DNA of 64,000 bases from NCBI GenBank assembly GCA_037045185.1, contig JBAOHQ010000001.1:124001-188000 (forward strand), in the 5' to 3' direction. Shown one piece after another: positions 52,044-62,192 of this stretch. Position numbers and translations under genes: made by a program. The stretch comes from JAKOUY01 sp037045185 (lineage in GTDB: Bacteria > Actinomycetota > Acidimicrobiia > Acidimicrobiales > Ilumatobacteraceae). Below the pieces are notes generated by a model. It saw only the letters and a program-made list of their open reading frames with translations. It was not told the DNA's origin and searched no databases. The first letter of the stretch is position 1; each line of letters begins with the position of its first letter.

Positions 52044-53168
52044 ATGACGGAAATGGCCGAGCGCGCCGAACGATGGGCCTCGACGATGCGCGGTCATCAC
52101 CCGGGCGACGACCTGGCCGTGCGCCTCGCTCACGCCGACTCATGGGCCGGGAGCGGGTCACCAGCGACCATCCAGCGCCCCGAGCGCGAAGCGCGGGAGG
52201 ACGCCTCGTTGGCCACCCTGGCCACCCGCGCCGCCGGCGCCGGCCATCGTGGCGTCGACGAGGAGCCCGATCCGTTCCGGACGTGCTTCGAACGGGACCG
52301 CGACCGCATCCTGCACAGCACCAGCTTTCGCCGCCTGGCCGGCAAGACCCAGGTGTTCGTGTTCCCCGAGGACCACCAGCGGACCCGCCTCACTCACGCC
52401 CTGGAGGTCGCCCAGGTGGCCGTCGGGGTCTCCCGTGCCCTGGGGCTGAACGTGGCCCTCACCGAGGCGATCGCCCTCGGCCACGATTGTGGCCACGGCC
52501 CGGGAGGCCACGCCAGCGAGGACGCCCTCAGCCCCTACGTCCCGGGCGGCTACGACCATGCGGTGTGGGGCGCGGACATCACCCTGACCCCGCTGAACCT
52601 GTGCGTGGAGACCCTCGACGGCGTGCGCAACCACTCCTGGAGCCGCCCGGCGCCGGCCACCCCCGAGGGCGAGGTCGTCAGCTGGGCCGACCGCATCGCC
52701 TACGTCTGCCATGACTTCGAGGACGCCGTTGACGCCGGGGTGGTGGGCGCCGACCAGCTTCCCGCCGCCGTGGCGAGGGTGTGCGGGACCGCCCGGCGCG
52801 AGCAACTGGCGACGTTCATCTACGGCATGGTCGACGCCGCCGCCCAGCACGGGCGCATCGGCATGCTTCCCGGGCCGGCCGAGGCCCTTGCCGAGTTCCG
52901 CCGGTTCAACTACGAGCAGATCTATCTCCGCCCGGCCAGCCGCCAGCAGGCCACCGCCGTCATCGACATGCTGCGCGCTCTCGTCGAGTTCTACGCGCAG
53001 CACCCGGCGCTGCTCACCGACACCCCCGGGCTCGACCCTGGCTCAGACATGGCGCAACGCGCTGCTGTCACCTACGTCGGGGGGATGACGGATCGCTACG
53101 CCTGCCGTCAGGCGGTGGCGTTGCTGGAGTGGGACCCGCTGCGCCTACCGCGCGGGGTCGACCTGTAA
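52044..53168 (+). CDS. Deoxyguanosinetriphosphate triphosphohydrolase-like HD protein
   Basis: 374-residue HD-domain protein of the dGTPase family, which converts dNTPs to deoxynucleosides and triphosphate. HD metal motifs: HALEVAQVAVGVSRALGLN with the first His, and IALGHDCGHGPGGHASEDAL with His-Asp; an early SFRRLAGKTQVFVFPEDH, TRLTHALE block is standard. DRIAYVCHDFEDAVDAGVVG holds the last HD Asp. N-terminal ~75 residues are poorly conserved. ATG 52044; ends TAA 53166-53168, adjacent to convergent rpmA. Specific nucleotide unknown. The nucleotide role fits the salvage theme though it may be a general housekeeping gene. Confidence 0.92.
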   Translation: MTEMAERAERWASTMRGHHPGDDLAVRLAHADSWAGSGSPATIQRPEREAREDASLATLATRAAGAGHRGVDEEPDPFRTCFERDRDRILHSTSFRRLAGKTQVFVFPEDHQRTRLTHALEVAQVAVGVSRALGLNVALTEAIALGHDCGHGPGGHASEDALSPYVPGGYDHAVWGADITLTPLNLCVETLDGVRNHSWSRPAPATPEGEVVSWADRIAYVCHDFEDAVDAGVVGADQLPAAVARVCGTARREQLATFIYGMVDAAAQHGRIGMLPGPAEALAEFRRFNYEQIYLRPASRQQATAVIDMLRALVEFYAQHPALLTDTPGLDPGSDMAQRAAVTYVGGMTDRYACRQAVALLEWDPLRLPRGVDL

Positions 53169-53182
53169 CGAGCGAGCAGACC

Positions 53183-53453
53183 TCAGACTGCCGCAGCCGT
53201 CTCCGACGGCACGACGTCGACGACCCGGCGGCCCTTGCGCTCGCCGAACTGCACCGCTGCCGGCGCACAGGGCGAACAGCGTGTCGTCCCCACCGATGCC
53301 GACGTTGCGCCCGGGGTGGAACTTGGTGCCGCGCTGGCGGACGATGATGGTGCCTGCGTTCACGGCGCTGCCGCCGAAGACCTTGACGCCCAGGCGCTGG
53401 GCGTTGGAATCACGACCGTTGCGGGTTGACCCGCCACCCTTCGTCTTCGACAT
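53183..53453 (-). CDS. rpmA: 50S ribosomal protein L27 (apparent frameshift)
   Basis: About 89-residue L27 of the large subunit, near the peptidyl-transferase centre. SKTKGGGSTRNGRDSNAQRL and GVKVFGGSAVNAGTIIVRQR, GTKFHPGRNVGIGGDDTLFA are the unmistakable core. One extra base near 53266 shifts the last third; the corrected C-terminus reads VQFGERKGRRVVDVVPSE and ends at TGA 53185-53183. Because L27 is essential, this break is almost certainly a sequence error. ATG 53453 follows rplU by six bases. Convergent with dGTPase. Confidence 0.95.
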
Positions 53454-53459
53454 GTCGGA

Positions 53460-53771
53460 TCAGCCCTTCTTGATCGAGGTGATTTCGAGCACCTGGTACT
53501 GCTGGCGGTGGCCGAAGCGGCGGCGCTGGTTGGTGCGGCGCTTGTAGGTGAAGCCGTTGATCTTGGGACCCTTGGCCCAGCCGACGACCTTTCCCGTGAC
53601 GCTGGCGCCCTTCAGTTGGTCAGGCGTGGCCAGCACGGTGTCACCGTCGACCAGCAGCACGGGCCGCAGGGCGACCTCGCTGCCCTGCTCGGCGTCGAGC
53701 AGTTCGACGTGGACCTGGTCGCCTTCAGCGACGCGGGCCTGCTTGCCACCGGTGGAGATGAATGCGTACAT
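53460..53771 (-). CDS. rplU: 50S ribosomal protein L21
   Basis: 103-residue L21. MYAFISTGGKQARVAEGDQV, HVELLDAEQG, LVDGDTVLATPDQLKGASVT and the basic C-terminal KRRTNQRRRFGHRQQYQVLE and ITSIKKG are standard. Intact and normal length. ATG 53771. It precedes rpmA in the usual rplU-rpmA order and lies 54 bases after rng; a leader peptide or attenuation element is not evident in that gap. The pair supports the core location of this end of the window. Confidence 0.98.
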   Translation of the reverse strand: MYAFISTGGKQARVAEGDQVHVELLDAEQGSEVALRPVLLVDGDTVLATPDQLKGASVTGKVVGWAKGPKINGFTYKRRTNQRRRFGHRQQYQVLEITSIKKG

Positions 53772-53825
53772 AGCGATCTGCAATCCTACCGGGCCGGCCA
53801 ACCCTCCCCAACCGGGGCAGGCGAC

Positions 53826-55855
53826 TCACTCCAGCAGGGCGTGATCGACCATCACCCCGCGGCCCTGGCAGTTGGGGCACTGATCGGTGAAGCTCACCAG
53901 CAGCCCCTCGCCGATGCGCTTGCGGGTCATCTCCACCAGGCCCAGCTCGCTGATGTCGAACACCTGGGTGCGCGTCTTGTCCCGGGCCAGCGCCGAACGG
54001 AAGGCCTCGACCACCTTCTTGCGGTTGTCCTTGATCTCCATGTCGATGAAGTCGATGACCACGATGCCGCCGATGTCACGCAGGCGCAGCTGCTTGGCCA
54101 CCTCCTCGGCCGCTTCGAGGTTGTTGCGGAACACCGTCTCTTCCAGGTTGGTGGTGCCCACGTTCTTGCCGGTGTTGACGTCGATCACGGTCAGGGCTTC
54201 GGTGTGCTCGATGATCAGCGACCCGCCGCTGGGCAGCCACACCTTGCGATCGAGGGCCTTGTGCAACTGCTCGTGGATGTGGAACCGCTCGTACAGGGGC
54301 AGGCCCTCGGCCGCGGCGTCGTAGAACTCGACCCGGTCGGCCAGTTCCGGGTTGAACGCGGCGATGTACCCACGGACGTCGTCGAACAGCCGCTGGTCGT
54401 CGATCACGACACCGCGGTAGTCGGCGTTGAACTCCTCACGGATGACCCGCACGCCGAGCTCTGGCTCCTGGTACAGCAGGGTCGGGCTCTTGGCCTTGGC
54501 CGCCTTGGCGGCGATCACGTCCCACTGCTCGAGCAGGCGGGACATGTCGGCGCGCAGCTCGTGCTCGCTGGCATCGGCGGCGGCGGTGCGCACGATCAGG
54601 CCGTGCTCGGCCGGCTTGACCCGGTCGAGCACCCCCCGCAGCCGCTTGCGGACGTCGTCGGGAAGGCGCTTGGAGATCCCGTAGGTCTTCGAGTTGGGGA
54701 TCAGCACCACGAACCGGCCGGGCAGCGACACCTCCTGGGTGAGCCGGGCGCCCTTGGCCCCGATCGGGTTCTTGGTGACCTGGCACAGCGACCAGCTGGC
54801 GAGCCCGGAGCATCTGCTCGATGCGCGGCGCGCCCTTCTCCTCGATGTCCTCGGCGTCGTACTGGACGTCACCGCGGTACAGCACCGCGTTCTTCGGCGT
54901 TCCGATGTCGACGAACGCCGCCTCCATGCCCGGCAGGACGTTCTGCACCTTGCCGAGGTAGATGTTGCCGTGGATCTGGGAGATGTCGTCGGACGGGCGG
55001 CTGACGTAGTGCTCGATGAGGTTGCGGCCCTCCAGCACGGCCACCTGGGTGAGCCCCGGACGGACCTGCACGCACATCAGGTACCGCCCGACGGGCCGCC
55101 CGTTGCGCTCCCGGCCACGGCGGCGCTCGCGATCCGTGTCGAGGTCGGCAGCTCGGCGTGCCCGGCGTGGGCCGGCCGACGTCATCGCGCCTTGGTCCGC
55201 GTTGGCGCTTCTTCTTCGACTCGGTCGGTGGCCGTCGGCGCCGGACTGCGCCGGCTGCTGCCGGCCGGCGCGCCGGCGACGGCCCCTGGCTGCCCGGTCG
55301 CGGCTTGCGCGCCCGGCCTTGGCCGGCGCCTTTGGCTTGCTCGCCCGCCCGGCGCGGTCGGCGTCGCTCGGGACGCGCCATGCCACCGGCGCCGGGCGCG
55401 GTGTCGCCGATCTGGGGCTGCTGCGGACCGTCGGCCGCGCTCCCGGCCTCCGCCGAGGGCCGGCGCCTCGCTGGCCCGCTCTGGCAACTCCACCGCGTCG
55501 CAGCGTCCCCGCGCGCGCTCGGTCCTGCTCACGGCCGGCGTGCGGCTGCGCCGGTGGGTTCCGTCGCCACCGTCGTTCTCGGCGTCCTGGTCACCGTCGC
55601 GACCCCATGCACGGTGGTGCGTTTGCGGTTCTTCCCGCCGCGTGACCCGGCGGCGGCGCTTGCGAGCCGCTTGCGAGCCGCCGGCGGCATCCGCTCGGCC
55701 GCCGCCCTCGTCGGCGCGACACCGGTCGACACCGGTGGAGTCGGCGGCAGCGGCGCACCGCCCGGGGCGCCGGACGACGCGCCGGCGTCGGCCGCCGTGG
55801 TGGCGCTGCGGTGCCAGCTCGTTGGTGACCAGTGTCGGCGTCGTGAGTTGTCCAT
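53826..55855 (-). CDS. rng: Ribonuclease E/G family endoribonuclease with long basic N-terminal extension (frameshifts)
   Basis: RNase E/G processes rRNA and mRNA. The S1/5'-sensor part reads VAVLEGRNLIEHYVSRPSDD, GNIYLGKVQNVLPGMEAAFV, DIGTPKNAVLYRGDV; the catalytic part TKNPIGAKGARLTQEVSLPG, GGSLIIEHTEALTVIDVNTG, GGIVVIDFIDMEIKDNRKKV (DNase I-like Asp residues) and the zinc-link region DQCPNCQGRGVMVDHALLE ends the protein at 53826. A break near 54800 and several between 55100 and 55855 interrupt it. The first ~220 residues are Arg/Pro/Ala-rich, resembling the disordered extension of actinobacterial RNase E. ATG 55855 (MDNSRRRHW) is the best start, preceded by GAAGGGAAG. Confidence 0.85.
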
Positions 55856-55871
55856 GGTGGTGCTTCCCTTC

Positions 55872-56609
55872 TCATGCGCACGGCCTCGGCGGGCTGCGGC
55901 AGCGCCGAGCGGGCAGGGGTCTCCCTGCGCGCGCCGTCGCGTTCGATCCATTGGTGGGTACGGACCACACCGGACACGACGTCCAGCGGGTCGGTTGCGG
56001 GGAACATCGCCTCGACCAGTTCGGTCGGGCGCAGGCCCGCCGGTGGGCGGTGAGCCAGCGTCACCGTCAGGCCGAGGTGACCCGACACGGGGTCGCTCGG
56101 CGGCAGACATCGATTCGATGGCCGGGCGGACGTCGTCGGTGCGCGCGCTGGCCCTTGCGCTCTCGCTCCAGCGGCAGGCTCGGTCGCCTGCGAGGGTGCG
56201 CTCCACAGCGGTGTGCACCTGCGGGTCCCACGGCGTCGGTGAGGCGCGAGGCTGCCAGGTGCAGGCCACCACGTCCTCCTGCAGCGACGGCTCGCTGCCA
56301 CGGTGCGGCCCGGCAGCGGTCACCTCGTAGCCCGATCGGCAGCGCGGCGCTGACAGTCCGCGACAGCGTCGTCGGCCGACGCGCAGTCGAACTCGGTGGC
56401 GAGCTCGACGTCGAGGTACTCGGCGCAGGACTCCGCCGCCGGTGGGCAGGGCCAGGCCGAAGTGACATCTTCGGCCGCGGGGTGAACCCGCTCGAGGTGG
56501 CCACGGGCAGGCCGGCCTTGCGCAGCGCCCGTTCCCAGTGCCGGGCCGTGTCGCGGTGGCTGGTGAAGCGCACCTTGCCCAGCTTGGTGTGGCGAATCCT
56601 GACGCGCAT
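55872..56609 (-). CDS. TIGR03936/DUF2344 protein, radical SAM-associated (frameshifts)
   Basis: Usually about 220-250 residues; function unknown, paired or fused with the B12-binding radical SAM protein encoded just upstream. MRVRIRHTKLGKVRFTSHRD, TARHWERALRKAGLPVATSS, GFTPRPKMS is the clear N-terminal signature. Downstream the frame breaks repeatedly (from about 56450), and only fragments such as LPIGLR can be followed; the end at TGA 55874-55872, next to the rng start, is approximate. ATG 56609 overlaps the stop of the radical SAM gene (TGATG). The breaks fall in the error-dense stretch, so the gene is presumed intact in the organism. Confidence 0.7.
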
Positions 56610-58625
56610 CAGCCACCCACCGTCGGCCAGCGACCGGTCGACGGCTTGCGGACGCAGTGTGCACCGGGCGTCTCGCCGGCGCGAGCCGCAGGTCCTGCCC
56701 GGTGCCCTGGCTGCCGCCGGCGGGTGGGACCGGCGAGGCGACGACGTGCTCGATGCCGTAGCCGGTGCAGACGCCGCAGTCGTAGCACGGGGTCCAGCGG
56801 CAGTCCTCCACGCCGCTGCTCGGCCAGCGCGGCCTGCCAGTCGAGCCACAGGAAGTCCTTGTGCAGTCCGGCGCGACAGGTGGTCCCAGGGCAGCACCTC
56901 GTCCTCGGTCGCGGTGGCGGTGCACGTACCAGTCGAGCGACAGCCCCTCGGCGGCCATCGCCGCCGTCCCATCGGCTGACGTCGAAGCACTCGCTCCACT
57001 CCTGGAACACCCCGCCGTCACGCCACACCCGCTCGATGACCGGGCCGATCCGCCGGTCACCGCGGCGACACGATGCCCTCCGCCAAGGTGGCCTTCGGGT
57101 CGTGCCACTTCAGGTTGACGCCCTCGCGCCCGCCGCGGCGGTGTCACGCAGCATCTGGACCTTGCGCTGCAGCTCGGCCGTGGTGTTCTGGCCGAACCAC
57201 TGGAACGGCGTGTGCGCCTTGGGGACGAAGCCGCCGACGCTGATGGTGACGCTGGCCCGGTTGGTGTGCCGCCTGCCGATCGACACGCACGTTGCGGGCC
57301 AGGCTCGGCGATGCCGAGGGTGTCCTCGTCGGTCTCGGTGGGCAGGCCGGTGAGGAAGTACAGCTTCATCCGCGTCCAGCCCTGGCTGTACGCCGCGTCC
57401 GACCGCGCCGTACAGGTCGTCCTCGGTGATCAGCTTGTTGATGACCTGACCGCAACCGCCAGCTCCCTGCCTCGGGCGCGAAGGTCAGCCCGCTGCGCCG
57501 GGCCCCGGCCACCTGGGCCGGCCAGACCAACGGTGAAGGCGTCGACCCGCAGCGACGGCAGGGCTCACCGACACCATCTTGCTGGGCGGGCAGCCCGGGG
57601 CGTTGACGGCGCTGACCACGCCGGCTCGACGTCGCTGAAGTCGGCGGTGGACAGCGACGTCAGGCTGACCTCGTCGTAGCCCGTGCTGGCGCAGACCGTT
57701 GGCGATCATCGTGCGCACCTGCTCGGCCGGGCGCTCGCGCACCGGGCGGGTGATCATCCCCGCCTGGCAGAACCGACAGCCACGGGTGCAGCCGCGGAAC
57801 ACCTCGACGCTGAGCCGGTCGTGCACCACCTCGGTGAGCGGGGCCAGCGGGTGCTTGGGGTACGGCCAGTCCCCCAGGTCGGCGACGGTGCGCTTGTCGA
57901 CCGTGCTCGGGCACGTCCGGGTACCGCGGGGACACGCCCACGAGCGCCGGACCGTCGTAGTGCGACCTCGTACATCGCCGGGCACGTACACGCCCGGGAA
58001 CCTGGGCCGAGCGCGCGCAGGACGCGCTGCGCGGGAACCGGGCGGTCTTGCCGTCGTGCCTTCCAGCCGCGCCGACGATCTCGGTGATCTCGCCGACCAC
58101 CTCCTCGCCGTCGCCCAGCACGACGACGATCGACGAAGTCGGCCAGCGGTTCCGGGTTGAAGGCGCAGTGCCCGCCGAGCACGATCAGCGGGTGTCGGGC
58201 GTCGCTCCGATCGGCCGCGCGAACGGGCACGCCGGCCAGGTCCACCATGTTCAGCACGTTGGTGTAGACGAGCTCGGCCGACAGGTTGAACGCGAGGAGG
58301 TCGAACTCTCCTGCCGGCGAAGTGGGAGTCGACGCGAGAACAGGGGCACGCCGGCGCCGGCGCATCAGGGCTTCGAGGTCGCGCCAGGGGGCGTAGGTGC
58401 GCTCGGCGACGGCATCGTCGCGCTCGTTCAGGATTTCGTAGAGGATCTGCAGCCCCTGGTTGGGCAAGCCGATCTCGTACGTATCGGGGTAGGCGAGCAG
58501 CCAGCGCAACCTCGTCCGGCACCGTGCTGGGGTGATGCAGCGCCATCCTCGCACCCGATGTAACGGGCCGGCTTCTGTCACCCTGCGCCAGGAGCGGTTC
58601 GACCCGCGTCCCAGAGGGAGGTCAT
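56609..58625 (-). CDS. TIGR03960-type B12-binding radical SAM protein (multiple frameshifts)
   Basis: About 650-670-residue radical SAM enzyme of unknown substrate, conserved near rodA and rng. N-terminal fragments LLAYPDTYEIGLPNQGLQIL, NERDDAVAERTYAPWRDLEA and AFNLSAELVYTNVLNMVDLA, LIVLGGHCAFNPEPLADFV show the B12-like domain. The cluster motif Cys-x3-Cys-x2-Cys appears in VFRGCTRGCRFCQAGMITRP. C-terminal fragments include LYFLTGLPTETDEDTLGIAE and CYDCGVCTGYGIEHVVASPV. At least eight breaks were counted by following frames. ATG 58625 (MTSLWDAG) is a plausible start; stop TGA 56611-56609 overlaps the DUF2344 start. Confidence 0.78.
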
Positions 58626-58668
58626 GGTCCGATCAGCCTACCGAACGGTCTCGTCAGGTGCGCCAGTC

Positions 58669-59867
58669 CTACCGCCGGTTCAGCGCATACCGGCGCATGT
58701 GGACGTTCTGGACCAGGCCCATCAGGGCGAAGAACGTCAGCAACCCTGAAGCCTCCGTAGGAGATGAAGGGCAGGGGCAAGCCGGTGACCGGCATGATGC
58801 CCGATGGTCATCCCGACGTTCTGGAACACCTGCCACAGCGATCATCGTGAATGCCCCGGCGCACAGGTAGGTGCCCAGCAGTGTCGCGGGACAGCTGGGC
58901 GATGCGGCAGATGCGGAACAGCATGATCCGCGTACAGCCCCAAGAGCACCGCGCCCGCCGACCAACCCGAACTGCTCACCGATGGCCGAGAACGGGAAGT
59001 CGGCCCACTGCACCGGGATCTCGGTGCGTGCAGTTGGTGATCGGGCCCTGCAGCCAACCCTTGCCGAGTGATGCCCCCGGTGGCCACCGCCCGGGTGGAG
59101 TTGCGCACCTGCTGGCACTGGTCGTCAGAGCTCCTTGGTCTTGTTGCACAGGTCACTGTTCAAGAACACGGTGACCCGCCGCAGCTGATAGCTGCTGATG
59201 ATGCCTGGCGATCACCGCGGCGCCAACGGTCATCAGGGCCAGGGCGGTGATGAGGGCAATGTGCTTGAAGCGGGCCCCGCCCACCAGGAGCACGCCCATG
59301 GCGATGGCGATGATCACCGAGGCCGAGCCGAGGTCCGGCTGGACGATGATCAACGCGGCCGGGATGCCGATGAGCACCAGGCCACCGCTGAACCGGGCGT
59401 AGCTGATCTCGCGGGGCGCGCTCCTCGGCCAGATACGCCGACAGCGACATCAGCAGGGTGACCTTGGCGAACTCGGCGGGCTGGACGTTGAACGGACCGA
59501 GGTCGAAGCTGAGCCGGGCGCCACCGCTGACCGCCCCGACCGCGATGACCAGCATCAGCAGCATGATCGTGCCCACGTAGAACATCGCCGCCCGTTCTCG
59601 CCACAGGTCGTAGTCGACGCTCATCACGACGACCATCAGGATCACCGCCAGGATCATGAAGATCTCCTGGCGCTGGACGAAGACGAACGGTGAGTCGTCG
59701 CCTTTGACCTTGCTGTACGAGGCCGAGTACACGGTGGCCAACCCGATGGCGCAGATCAGCGCCTGGGCGCCCAGCAGCAGCCAGTCGATGTTCCGGCTGG
59801 GCGCGCTGGCGCTGGAGCGGATGTTCCCCAGACCGGAGTCGGGGCGACGCTGGAGCAGGCTGGTCAT
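58669..59867 (-). CDS. rodA: Rod shape-determining SEDS glycosyltransferase RodA (multiple frameshifts)
   Basis: RodA polymerises peptidoglycan glycan strands with PBP2 in the elongasome. Readable pieces: MTSLLQRRPDSGLGNIRSSA, NIDWLLLGAQALICAIGLAT, QRQEIFMILAVILMVVVMSV, SGGARLSFDLGPFNVQPAEF (the QPAEFAK motif), AALIIVQPDLGSASVIIAIA (QPDxGS motif) and the C-terminal LTFFALMGLVQNVHMRRYAL. Breaks occur from about 59420 down to 58750. ATG 59867 overlaps the mrdA stop (ATGA). The motifs QPAE and QPDLG are intact, so the enzyme is presumed functional and the breaks are presumed sequence errors. Confidence 0.9.
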
Positions 59868-62134
59868 CAGTCGCGGATCGTCAGCCCACCGGCGTTCAGG
59901 CAATTGGTGCTGGGCAGCCGCATGGTGGGCGCCGGCGTCGTCGAGGTGATGTCGAGCGGGTCGCTGACGTGCACCGGCGACAGGCTCACCATGCCGTACA
60001 GCGCGCTGTACATGCACTTGACGACCGGGCCGGCGGCCTGCGCGCCGTAGCCCGACTTCTCCAGGTAGGCCACCACTGCGTAGGGCTTGTCCGGATCGAG
60101 GACGAACGATCCGAACGCCGAGGAGTCGTTCCACGGCAGGCTGGCGGCGCCCTGCACCGTGCCGGTCTTGCCGTGCAGGTTGCGGACCCGGAACCCCTTG
60201 AACAACAACTCGCCGGTGGTGCCGTGCCCGTTGGCCCCGGGTCCGGTGATCACCCGGTGCAACCCGTTGATGATCGGGTCACGCACGTCGGGGGGCATGG
60301 CGAGCACGTTGTGCACGGTGCCGCGGGTGTTGTCCTGGATGACCCGGCCAAGAGCCAGGTCGGCCACGGCGGCGCCCTTGTCGGGGACACCGGGGGCGTA
60401 GATCTTCTTGATGATCGTCGGGGTCATCCGGTTCCCGCCGTTGGCCAGGGTGGCGTAGGCGTTGACCAGCTGCAGCGGTGTGGCCGCCATCAGGCCCTGG
60501 CCGATGGCCGCCTGGACGTTGTCGCCCACCACCAGGCGGGGGACCTCGTTCTTGGCCAGCACCCCCCTGGCCACCAGGTCCTTCTTGACCTGGTTGTCGG
60601 GGATCCGGCCACCCCATTCGAACGGCAACTCGATCCCCGACTTGACCCCGAAGCCGAACTGCGTCAGCTGGCTCTTCAGCAGGGTGTGCTCGGTGTTGAG
60701 GTTGTAGAAGTCCTCGCCGATGTTGTAGAAGAACGCGTCCGAGCTGACGGCGAGGGCGTCGTTGACCCGTAGCGGGCCGTACACGGCCGGCTTCCTCGTC
60801 GCCTTGCTGATGGCGTTCTTGAACTCGCACTTGGCGCCGTTCTCGCACGCGGTGACGTCAGCGGTGCGCAGCTTGTACGTGCCCGTGTCGTTGTACCACG
60901 TGGACGCCGTGATCAGCCCGATGTCCAGCGCCGACCAGGCGACGAACGGCTTGATCGACGAGCCGAGGTTGTAGTTGCCCTGCACCGCACGGTTGACCAG
61001 CGTGGACTTGTCCGGGTCGAGCTTGCCGCCGGTCTTGGGGTCCTTCGTCGGGAAGATCTGGGCCAGCTTGTCCGACGACACCGCCGAGGAGAACCAGCGG
61101 TTGTCGAACGTCGGGTAGGACGCCATGGCGATGATCTCGCCGTTGGTGTAGTTCTCCACGACGATCGCCCCCGCCGGGGCCTTGAACGGCACGAACGGCG
61201 GGTAGTCGTAGGTCTTGCCGTCGATGCCCTTGTACGTGTACACCCGGTGACCGGTCTTCTTGTCGTACGGGTTCGGCGGCGCGCCGGTGCGGCTACCGGT
61301 GTAGGGCAGGTTCCTGCGGCGATACAGCTGGGTGTCGAGAGCCTGATCGGCGTACTGCTGGATGCTCAGATCGATGGTGAGCTGGATGTCGTCACCGGCC
61401 ACCGCCGGGGTCTCCTCGATCACCTTGGTGACGTTGCCGAGGGCATCCACCTCCACCGTGCGCGAGCCCCACTTGCCGTGCAGCCGGTCCTCCATCGACA
61501 GCTCAACCCCGAACTGGCCGACACGCTCGTCGAGGTTGTAGCCCTTGGCCACGTAGGCGTCCTTGGTCTCCTTGGTGATGGCCCCCATGAACCCGACGAT
61601 GTGGCTGGCCAGCGGCGAGAAGTAGTAGACCCGCTCCCACTGCTGGGTGACGTCGACGCCCGGAAAGTCCTCCTTGCGCTCGAGGACGAAGTTGATCTGG
61701 CTCTCGCTGACGTTGTCGATCAGCGGCATCGGCACCAGCGTGGAGTACGGGTTGCGCTTGGTGCACTTGGGCACCGAGGGCAGGCCGTAGCACGGGTCAT
61801 AGCGCTGCTGGAGCTGCTTCTCGGTCACCCCGAACACCGGGGCCAGGCGGCGGAACATCGCGTCGCGGTTGGAGCGCTTCTTCAACACGCTCCACTCGAC
61901 GGTGAGGCTCCGGAAGTGGCGGTTGTCGGCCAGGATCCGGCCCTTGGTGTCGAAGATCCGGCCGCGCTCGGGGGCCAGACGCTCGGTCTTGGTCTTCGAC
62001 TTCGACACCACCGCCTGGTACTTGGCCTGCTCCAGGCCCTGGAGGAACCACAGGCGCGTGCCGAGCAGGGTCAGCATGATCATCGAGACTGTGATCAACA
62101 GTCCGAATCGCACTGTTCGTCGATCAACTGCCAC
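59867..62134 (-). CDS. mrdA: Penicillin-binding protein 2 (elongasome transpeptidase)
   Basis: 755-residue class B PBP. A single N-terminal membrane helix (FGLLITVSMIMLTLLGTRLW) is followed by the dimerisation domain (APERGRIFDTKGRILADNRH) and the transpeptidase domain: SxxK at Ser392-Lys395 (LGSSIKPF), the SxN-equivalent SSDAFFYNIGEDF and KTG at Lys656-Gly658 (GKTGTVQG). It is longer than E. coli PBP2 (633) because of extra segments around residues 90-130 and 250-300, including Lys/Tyr-rich YTYKGIDGKTYDYPPF. GTG 62134. Co-translated with rodA. Intact, in contrast to the genes downstream. Confidence 0.95.
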   Translation of the reverse strand: MAVDRRTVRFGLLITVSMIMLTLLGTRLWFLQGLEQAKYQAVVSKSKTKTERLAPERGRIFDTKGRILADNRHFRSLTVEWSVLKKRSNRDAMFRRLAPVFGVTEKQLQQRYDPCYGLPSVPKCTKRNPYSTLVPMPLIDNVSESQINFVLERKEDFPGVDVTQQWERVYYFSPLASHIVGFMGAITKETKDAYVAKGYNLDERVGQFGVELSMEDRLHGKWGSRTVEVDALGNVTKVIEETPAVAGDDIQLTIDLSIQQYADQALDTQLYRRRNLPYTGSRTGAPPNPYDKKTGHRVYTYKGIDGKTYDYPPFVPFKAPAGAIVVENYTNGEIIAMASYPTFDNRWFSSAVSSDKLAQIFPTKDPKTGGKLDPDKSTLVNRAVQGNYNLGSSIKPFVAWSALDIGLITASTWYNDTGTYKLRTADVTACENGAKCEFKNAISKATRKPAVYGPLRVNDALAVSSDAFFYNIGEDFYNLNTEHTLLKSQLTQFGFGVKSGIELPFEWGGRIPDNQVKKDLVARGVLAKNEVPRLVVGDNVQAAIGQGLMAATPLQLVNAYATLANGGNRMTPTIIKKIYAPGVPDKGAAVADLALGRVIQDNTRGTVHNVLAMPPDVRDPIINGLHRVITGPGANGHGTTGELLFKGFRVRNLHGKTGTVQGAASLPWNDSSAFGSFVLDPDKPYAVVAYLEKSGYGAQAAGPVVKCMYSALYGMVSLSPVHVSDPLDITSTTPAPTMRLPSTNCLNAGGLTIRD

Positions 62135-62192
62135 CGCTATGCCACTCCTACTCGCCCGCAGAAGGTGGTCACCATCGTGCCATGAATCGGGG

